From Aquila chrysaetos chrysaetos (lineage: Eukaryota; Chordata; Aves; Accipitriformes; Accipitridae), in contig NC_044006.1 of assembly GCF_900496995.4 (NCBI RefSeq), positions 38,067,120-38,131,119 on the forward strand: a stretch of DNA of 64,000 bases, in the 5' to 3' direction. Positions 57,401-64,000 of the stretch are shown here, piece after piece. The notes beneath the pieces are model-generated. The model was given only the letters and a program-made list of their open reading frames with translations. It did not search any database and was not told the DNA's origin. Position 1 is the first letter of the stretch. Each line of letters opens with the position of its first letter. The position numbers and the translations under genes were made by a program.

Positions 57401-60400
57401 AACATTTCACAAGAGTCTAATAATAAACCCTCTCTAGAGTCCCCATTACTTTGATGGGTAGCCTGAAAAATCAAATTATTTGTGAAGATCAAAATACCCT
57501 GTTTTGACATTTTTGAAACTTTCTTTTTGAGATTTTTTTTTTCCCTTGAAGTTGACCTAATTTTACAAGTAACTTCTATTGACCCAAGCACAGTGTGTAC
57601 ACTGAGAAAAAATTTTGTCCAACCTAGTGCTAAGCTTTGAAAACCCTGCTGAAGTAATTTCTGTTGGTATGTTGGTTTAGGATGCAATATTAGTGTATAT
57701 CTTGAAACATTATCTTTAAATTCTGCATCAGCAGAATTGGGAGTAGCTGTTTAGAGAACAGATAGTTTAACTGCTAATCAGTAGATGTTTTTAATCATAA
57801 GCACCAGGAGACTTCCTTCCAAAGATGTTATAACTGTAATAATTTTCACACTTAAGTTTTTTGGTCATATTATAATTTGACTACGGTTTCTAATATATGG
57901 TAAGAACAGAAAGGCTGCAGTCTGAAATTTTGTAAATTAACAAGTGGAAAAACTCGCATAAAAATACAAAGTTCTGTCTCACAATATGTATTTTATTTCA
58001 CAATACGTATTTTATTTAGCTGGAGGTTTAGCATGGCATTGATTATTAGTGGTCTCTCAAAATACAGTTTTGTTTTGCAACTTGGTAGATAAAATTATGT
58101 CAGTGTAATCATATAAGATCTCATTAGAACACTTATGATCAAACTTTTGTTCGTGTGTGTGTGTGTGAGGGGGTAGCCATAGTGATGTGTGAATTAATAA
58201 ATTTTGGTGGTTTTCCTGCCTCTTGTGTTGTTTGTGATGTCTTTAGGCAGCTTCATTGATAAATCCACTTCCTAAAACTAGTTTTCAACAAAAAATACAA
58301 GACAAAAAAGAATCGATCTACTTTAGTAATCGTCAAGCATCCTTGGGCAGATCACATGATCAATCTTCTATGTTACCTAAGGGCTTGGATATAATTAATA
58401 CTACATTTGGAACAAAAGTCATCCAAGGTAGGAAAATTTAGCGTTAAATCATATTTCTTCTAAATACAAGATAATCTGCAATTTAGTGTCTAGCACATAC
58501 TCTATGCTTCCAAGAATTCCAGCTTAATAGAAAAGTTATTATTATAGCAGTTATTGAAAGGCATAAAAATGTACTAGTATTTTTCAGTTATGATGAAGAA
58601 ACAAGCAACTGAGGACATTTGGTAACTAGTAGGGCTTTTGGCTCTGTTCCAGATCTGTCTTTGCAGATTTCCCCAGAGGACTGTTTAGGTAGCTGACAAC
58701 TTACCTTCTTTTTCCCAACTATTCTAATAGGTCTAATAAAAGATACTACCTTGACCTGTGAATCTTTCCTCCATAGATTGGAGCAAAACATGTATGTGTT
58801 GACCATATAACTCTTTTGCAACAGTTACGTTCATCTCAGTTTCTGTGAATTTTTTTTTTCCCTAGTCCCGTGTCATTTTGCTGTAAGATTCCTATAGATT
58901 GACTAGAAATGTGGTAAGAAGTATCATTCTTCCACAGTATTAGCATCTTTTCTAAGAATATATTGTTTAAAATTAAGAACCAACCAACCAAAACACCCAT
59001 TGCCATTACCTCCCCCAACCATATATTTATTCCTTACTTTCCAGATGGATCAGCTGGAGAGCTTATAAATCCACCAAAAACTTTTGAGGAAGTGGATAAA
59101 GAAGCCAGAGAAGGACATGATCTGTACATTGTGTCACACAGTGATTATTATGTGGGTAAGTTCAAAGGCTGATACTAATCTGCATAAAAAGTTCTAATAT
59201 AAATAAAGGTAATTGTTCCTCTTCGTGTCTTCAACACATATTGTATACTATTTTTTGAGATATAAACTATTACTTTTTAATACTATATCAATATAATACA
59301 AATTCTTTTTAAAAGTAATGATGTGAAAAAAATACTTACATGCAACTGAGAGACCATGACCTGTTTCTAGAACGGTAGGTCATTTCATGGTGAGTGTATT
59401 AGACAGTGTAAGAACTTAATGAAGGAGTTGGAAGCCTGATTTCTTTTGGGTGCTATTTGAAAAGCAAAGTATTTCCAGGAAACTAGAAACTCATAGATGC
59501 CCTGGTTGCTTATTGAGTTTGACATTGTCTATGCTACTGAGAACAATCTCAGGCTTAAAGCCACAGACTGTGAACCCAGCCCATTCCAGTAGTTTTACCT
59601 CTGGTTCCTCTTTTTTATCAGAATCCAAACAGAATTTCAGGGCAGCTGACTTTCTGATGGGGGAGCTCAGCATCAAGCTCTGGTTATAAGGAATTTCAGG
59701 CTGCTGAGTGGCTCTCTGGAATGCAGGTTCCTCAGCCTACAGCATCCTGCCTGTGAGTCTGTCCCACAGCTTCTGTCTCTGCCCTTCCAGTGGGCTGTGC
59801 CTCCACTGCTTTAGCCTCTGGGGGCTGTACTTGTGTGAAGTGGTCTGCTCGGGGATGGTTACCCTTTATCTCATAGGTCTGCACAGGAAAAGAGTGACTG
59901 ATATGCAAATAGCACTCTGAAATGCAATACATGTATTATTTTTGCAGCCACTTCTATTTTTCCCAGTTCCATGATTTTGACTTAGGCTGAGAGACTTATA
60001 TTGCTGCTCTATAAGATTAGTATTATAATAAAATTGCCTAATGCGCTAGAACCGACAGTTTTGTAGGTGCAGGCCAAACATATAAGAAACTGCAATACAG
60101 ATATTTCAGTTGTAATAATGTAAATTTTATATGGAGATAGTTATGTAGAAGTGAAATTACAGCACTGTGTTCTCTCACTGAGAAATTCTATTACAAGTAC
60201 TATTAGTACAAATTGGCCAAACTTGGAATTTTATTTCCTCACCTTTCTTAGGTGTTTTAATGGAATTATTCATTATCTGTTTCTGTCTCCTTTGTAACTT
60301 CTGCCCACAGGATCATGGAGAGGCCAAGCCAAAAACAGACAGATAGCAAAAAAAAAAAAAAAAAAAAAAAAGTCAACTATGTGCCCCAGTTTTGAACAAT

Positions 60401-63400
60401 AACATAAAAATTCCATGCTGCCATACAGCCAGAGGAAGCCCTTATTGGAAAGCATGCAGTGAATAATATTTTTTGAAAGTTCTAATTGCCATTATTTTCA
60501 AAAGATGATTGAAAAGACCTTGAAGAAAAGGAATGACTTTTTTTTCTGTGACAAGAAACATGCTTGCAGCTCACTTACATAGAGTACTTATGAGATATTC
60601 TTGTATGTGAAACCTCATTTTATAGGCAAGACTGGATTAATAGATTCTTGAAAAAGTAGGGTAATATCTTGTTTACAGTGAAGTCGGTGGCAAAATTTCC
60701 ACTGAAGTCAACATAGCACGAATATATCTGAAAGTACAGCACCTCAAAAATATTTTTTTTCCTTTTAGCATTTTTTTTTAACAAATAGTAAGTTAAACGG
60801 TACACAACTCTGCTCAGGTACAGACATTATAAAGTGATTTGTTTGCATGACCCTCACTACTTAGGCTATCTGGTATTTTTTCATTAATTCTGTTGGGCTA
60901 GTCTTTAGTCAGACATAAAAGGACATCCAACTATTTTACTACTGAAGCAGTTTTTGTTTTTCATTTTGCCTTTTATCTTCACTTTTGACAATGAGATTAT
61001 TCCTAACTACTTAATAAACATGGGGAATGCAAATCAGTTATCTTTAATTGAACAGAATTGTTAATAAGTTATTTGCTTTTGTTTCTTCATTGTTTTGTCT
61101 TAAGAATGAAGATACTGAGTACATTTTTCTTCCTGAGGTGTTTTATACAGGTTGAAATCCTTACTTTTTCCACAGGGGAAGCAATAAATAGGAAATATGA
61201 CTCACCAAACTTCAGCAAGTCTTTTGTTTATGGAATAGAAACCCCTCACTTTAAAGATGGGCGAAGTGTATCCAAATCCTTAAATTGGCTCTATGATCTG
61301 CAATTGTAAGTTACAATGAGTTAACAAGTTAATTAATGTTGTGAGTTCTCAAGAAGAGTAAGTCTTCATATTTGAAGATAATTTTACATCTCGCAATCCC
61401 ATCCTTAGCTATATTGAAGTGAATAGAAAATGCAGGGAGTAATTTTCAGAATAGTTTACCCAAAACAGTTCTACCATAGTATAACAGCACTTGGCATGTC
61501 TTTAAGCATTGCGTAAAGACACCTTTGATTTTAAATAGCAAGATTTTCAATTACTAAATTTGTGTTTGTCTTGCAGAGGAGTTGCTCTTGCCTTCTAACA
61601 TATAATATTTTTTAATATTATTGAAAAATTGTTGAATATTGTTAAACAAATATGTGTGAGTTATTTTCATAATTTGTAGGAAGAGGGCAGCAAAAATTGT
61701 ATCAAAACGAAGTGAGGATTTCAAGGAAAAATTTCAACCTCAGCTTGGAAAAGTTCTTGATCCGTAAGTAAGCAAAGATACCTTCCAAGAACAAGATGCA
61801 CTCACATTTGCCAAGTCTCCAATATCTTTTCTGTCTTAGGTAAATATTATAACTGTGCGCTCAATGCTTCCACTGCAGCACTCAGTTACAAAAAGGGACT
61901 TTCTACTTGCCCTAATTAGGCTGATAAGTACGCAAGTTACTAATGAGGGCTGTATTGTGTCTATGTGGTAAAGTTAAGTCTTACTCTTTAAATGATCTAT
62001 ATCTGAATTGATCAATTTGCATCAAGGAAATTACAAGCACACTGTAACATTCTGCCCCCCACCCCGTCTTTTGCGGTTAGGAAGGTTTGGAAGAACTGAA
62101 ATGTCTCACCTATTATTTGGGGATGTGTCCATTTTTCTTACTCTGACACTATTTTTGGCCATCTTTGTTTCATCACCTGTATTCTCACTTTATTACTTCT
62201 TTGGAAAAGGACATGGAACTAAATTGTGTTATTATCTAGCAGCATGTATCAATCTCAGTCAAATCATTTCATTGCTTCATAAACCTCAGGTGATCTGGAA
62301 TAGCTTTTTAATTTTACAAAACAGTGCTTATGAAAGGCTACAGTAGTCCTAAGGTACAGTGTTATCAGGATACAGCTGTGCTAAAATCTAGGGTTCCTGA
62401 ATGTATACAAAGACTGTCTTTGCAGATGCTCTAGATTTCTTCAAAATTGTGTCTGAAGACTCACAAACATTATTGACTTTGGTAGCAAAATTTAATTTTA
62501 AGCTCAGGATCACAGGCTTAAGTGACTGTGGAGAATTATGCCCATGGTACCTGTAAGAGTGAACACAAATGTAAGCCAGTTTCTCCTCTCCCCTTCACTG
62601 TGCCCTAGCTTACTGTGAAGTAGACCTGGAGCGTGAGCAGCATGAGGCAGTATGGTCAGGGAATATTGGTTGCAGTGCAAGCTCAAACCCAGCACTAATA
62701 TTACAGGACAGGTGCAAGCTAACCTAATTTTATTTAGTGAATTTTATACCATCCACATCCTATGTGTAATATGAAAATGATAAAAGAAAAATACTCATAG
62801 TAGTTTTTAGATTATAGTGCTTCCATCTCTGTGTGGGTTTTTTTTTGTTTGTTTGCTTTGTATTTTAGAACAAAGCACTCATTCTGTTTTCAATTTTGAT
62901 GGAGATTTCTGATTCATGTAACAGTTTAATAATGTAACATAGAGATAAAATGAACATTACATCTTTTTCAAATTAAGAAATAAAAAGCCAGTTCTTTAAT
63001 GTTACCAACAGCATCTTAATTTTCTGGGAAATAAAACTGGGCCCAGTTTTCCAGATTGGTTGCTGGTTTTGGTAGACACAAAATTGCATGTGAAAAAGCA
63101 GAGGTGTGATTCAATTTTTCCACTTTAGTCAAAAGTAGTTTATTTGGAGATGTCATTTCAGTTGGAGATCTGGTTTGTCCTAAACATTCCTACTATTTGA
63201 CTAGTATGTTATAAGGACTTTTCTCACTCATTTCTGTCATTGTCTTAGAAAAAAAAATACTTTAGCATAGAATGTTTTTCCTTTTAATGAGTATAAATGT
63301 TCAAAAAGTTAATGTTTACATTTGGTTGTGTTATATTACAAACAGCAAATGTTCTAAACAGGTATATAAAGGGATGCTTTTCTGGAATGGCAACTTGAAG

Positions 63401-64000
63401 CAAAGTACTGATAAACAAATTTCAGGTGAACTATGTGTATCATCCCTCATTATATAACAGATGAGCACTTTTTTAATAATAGCATGGGGTTTATTTTGGC
63501 TATTAATAAACTATTTGACAATTAACAAAGAAATATGCTTATTGACAGTATAGCAGAAACAATGAATGTTCCCCCAGGCCATACATTTGGAATGTTACTC
63601 CGTCCAGATGAATATGGTAAGTTCAGGGGCAGAATAAAATCTTACCTTGTTGATAAAACTATGCTGAAGTAATTACTGTTGGTTGTATAGCATATAATTC
63701 TCCTAAAATCTTAGAGGCAAGGTACAAAAATTTAATGGTGACAGTAAATTTTTGGAGGGGATATTTGAGAAGAATTGAAGTTGCTAGTGGGAAAAAAATG
63801 AATGCCAGAAATAAAGAAACTTTAGTTTTTTGTTGATCATGTTGTTTTGGTTTTTGTTGATTTTTAAAGCCTCTGTATCTAAACGTAAACAAGATGGGAC
63901 ATGACAGAAAACTCATATTGGCATCTAAGTGACAAAGTTAAAATGGCTATTTAAATCAATTATGTGTCTTTCCTCTCAATGATTTTTCCAGCACTTCTAC
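54335..64000 (+). CDS. EFHB: EFHB (CFAP21), EF-hand domain family member B, N-terminal part
   Basis: The CDS joins 54335-54400, 54720-54782, 55695-55838, 58247-58427, 59045-59155, 61176-61305, 61680-61763 and 63549-63616, giving 282 complete codons plus one base, and continues beyond the window. All junctions are GT-AG with matching phases. EFHB (CFAP21) is known as a microtubule inner protein of ciliary and flagellar doublets and has been linked to store-operated calcium entry. The conserved stretches VRKFRNTTNPAPGVERIFYG, INPLPKTSFQQKIQDKKES, VSHSDYYVGEAINRKYDSPN and PPGHTFGMLLRPDEYG identify it. The EF-hands lie in the C-terminal part outside the window. The ATG at 54335 has a strong context (GCCGCCATGG). 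The mammalian N-terminal extension, as I remember it, is not visible here. Confidence 0.93.
54720..54782 (+). CDS. EFHB: EFHB coding exon 2
   Basis: Twenty-one codons, AGKLHPTGDTAASCLTEVLP then R, between TTGTGTAG| and AGG|GTGAGT, phase 0 at both ends. Confidence 0.8.
55183..55612 (+). repeat. EFHB intron 2 segment copied into the upstream duplication
   Basis: This 430-bp intronic stretch matches 50451-50880 at an offset of 4,732 bp in the same orientation. It is the probable source copy, because it sits in continuous intron sequence. Confidence 0.9.
55695..55838 (+). CDS. EFHB: EFHB coding exon 3
   Basis: Forty-eight codons from PITPTSVRKF to HGIESRSSLS, acceptor TTTATATATAG| and donor AGT|GTAAGA. 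Confidence 0.93.
56602..57176 (-). mobile_element. Solo LTR in EFHB intron 3, TSD TAGGC
   Basis: A 575-bp element of the same family as 49653-50232, with TGTCGTGGTTTAACC at one end and AAACCAGGGCA at the other. The flanks TAGGC at 56597-56601 and 57177-57181 are a perfect 5-bp target-site duplication, showing an independent insertion. It lies antisense to EFHB, with TATATAAA on the minus strand. Confidence 0.88.
57980..58017. repeat. 19-bp direct tandem repeat, two units
   Basis: CACAATATGTATTTTATTT is followed at once by the same word with one change (ATACG for ATATG). Confidence 0.9.
58247..58427 (+). CDS. EFHB: EFHB coding exon 4
   Basis: Sixty codons plus one base, AASLINPLPK to FGTKVIQ, acceptor GATGTCTTTAG| and donor CAAG|GTAGGA. 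An alternative AG three bases on (a NAGNAG acceptor) would drop one Ala. Confidence 0.93.
59045..59155 (+). CDS. EFHB: EFHB coding exon 5
   Basis: It completes an Asp codon and reads GSAGELINPPKTFEEVDKEA onward to HSDYYV plus one base. The acceptor is TACTTTCCAG| and the donor GTGG|GTAAGT. Confidence 0.93.
59156..61175 (+). other. EFHB: EFHB intron 5
   Basis: A GT-AG intron with a 24-base poly(A) run at 60348-60371. A slightly GC-richer stretch at about 59480-59900 is open in short frames without recognisable product. Confidence 0.85.
61176..61305 (+). CDS. EFHB: EFHB coding exon 6
   Basis: It completes a Gly codon and reads EAINRKYDSPNFSKSFVYGI onward to NWLYDLQ plus two bases. The acceptor is CTTTTTCCACAG| and the donor TT|GTAAGT. 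Confidence 0.93.
61680..61763 (+). CDS. EFHB: EFHB coding exon 7
   Basis: It completes a Leu codon and reads KRAAKIVSKRSEDFKEKFQP then QLGKVLD plus two bases. The acceptor is ATAATTTGTAG| and the donor CC|GTAAGT. Confidence 0.93.
61764..63548 (+). other. EFHB: EFHB intron 7
   Basis: A GT-AG intron of AT-rich sequence. The 112-codon frame at 62008-62346 is hydrophobic in its middle but has no splice or family support. Confidence 0.85.
63549..63616 (+). CDS. EFHB: EFHB coding exon 8
   Basis: It completes a Pro codon and reads IAETMNVPPGHTFGMLLRPD then EY plus one base of a Gly/Ala-type codon. The acceptor is TATTGACAG| and the donor TATG|GTAAGT. Confidence 0.93.
63992..64000 (+). CDS. EFHB: Possible start of EFHB coding exon 9, cut by the window edge
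   Basis: A good acceptor (CAATGATTTTTCCAG|) ends at 63991, and the next nine bases would continue the phase-1 frame as Ala-Leu-Leu. Too little sequence remains to be sure. Confidence 0.4.

Larger units (their letters stand above)
55839..58246 (+). other. EFHB: EFHB intron 3
   Basis: A GT-AG intron carrying a solo LTR at 56602-57176, a two-unit 19-bp tandem repeat at 57980-58017 and a (GT)n run near 58151-58168. No gene other than EFHB was recognised. Confidence 0.9.

Noticed and set aside
1-64000. tRNA, rRNA, CRISPR arrays or bacterial operon signals
   Set aside because: None was seen. The window is vertebrate genomic DNA with split genes.

Overview
The window is vertebrate nuclear DNA, almost certainly from a bird. 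It holds split genes with GT-AG introns, CpG-island promoters, CR1 LINE 3' ends and solo LTRs of types common in bird genomes. Gene order and relative orientation match the conserved vertebrate block KAT2B - PP2D1 - RAB5A - EFHB (human 3p24.3, read in the opposite direction). No prokaryotic, viral or CRISPR feature was seen. Most open frames in the GC-rich islands are artefacts of base composition.

Layout: (1) 1-9213, minus strand: coding exon 1 (8992-9213) and the start of intron 1 of KAT2B (PCAF acetyltransferase), with a CpG island at about 8.25-9.65 kb; intron 1 runs off the left edge. (2) 9.65-20.17 kb: spacer with a compact GC-rich patch holding a 21-bp perfect inverted repeat and a YY1-like site. 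(3) 20175-25946, plus strand: PP2D1, a predicted PP2C pseudophosphatase in two coding exons (767 aa), with poly(A) signal at 26088. (4) 26.14-44.3 kb, minus strand: RAB5A, complete, with five coding exons giving exactly 215 aa, a non-coding first exon in a CpG island near 44.0 kb, and a poly(A) signal at 26158. RAB5A and PP2D1 converge tail to tail with only tens of bases between their 3' ends. (5) 44.65-54.33 kb: spacer with one old and two young solo LTRs. The young pair is one LTR copied within a 1,390-bp-offset tandem duplication whose linker is an apparently perfect copy of 430 bp of EFHB intron 2. (6) 54335 to the right edge, plus strand: the first eight coding exons of EFHB (CFAP21), a ciliary doublet-microtubule protein, preceded by a 52-bp/104-bp minisatellite.

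The genes do not form one pathway. KAT2B is a nuclear acetyltransferase, RAB5A an early-endosome GTPase, EFHB a ciliary protein, and PP2D1 a poorly studied PP2C-like protein. The most notable observations are the duplication with a templated insertion from EFHB intron 2 (real template-switch event or assembly artefact), repeated growth of the PP2D1 C-terminal region from copies of its own last PP2C helix, the abutting PP2D1/RAB5A 3' ends, and several promoter-proximal structures.
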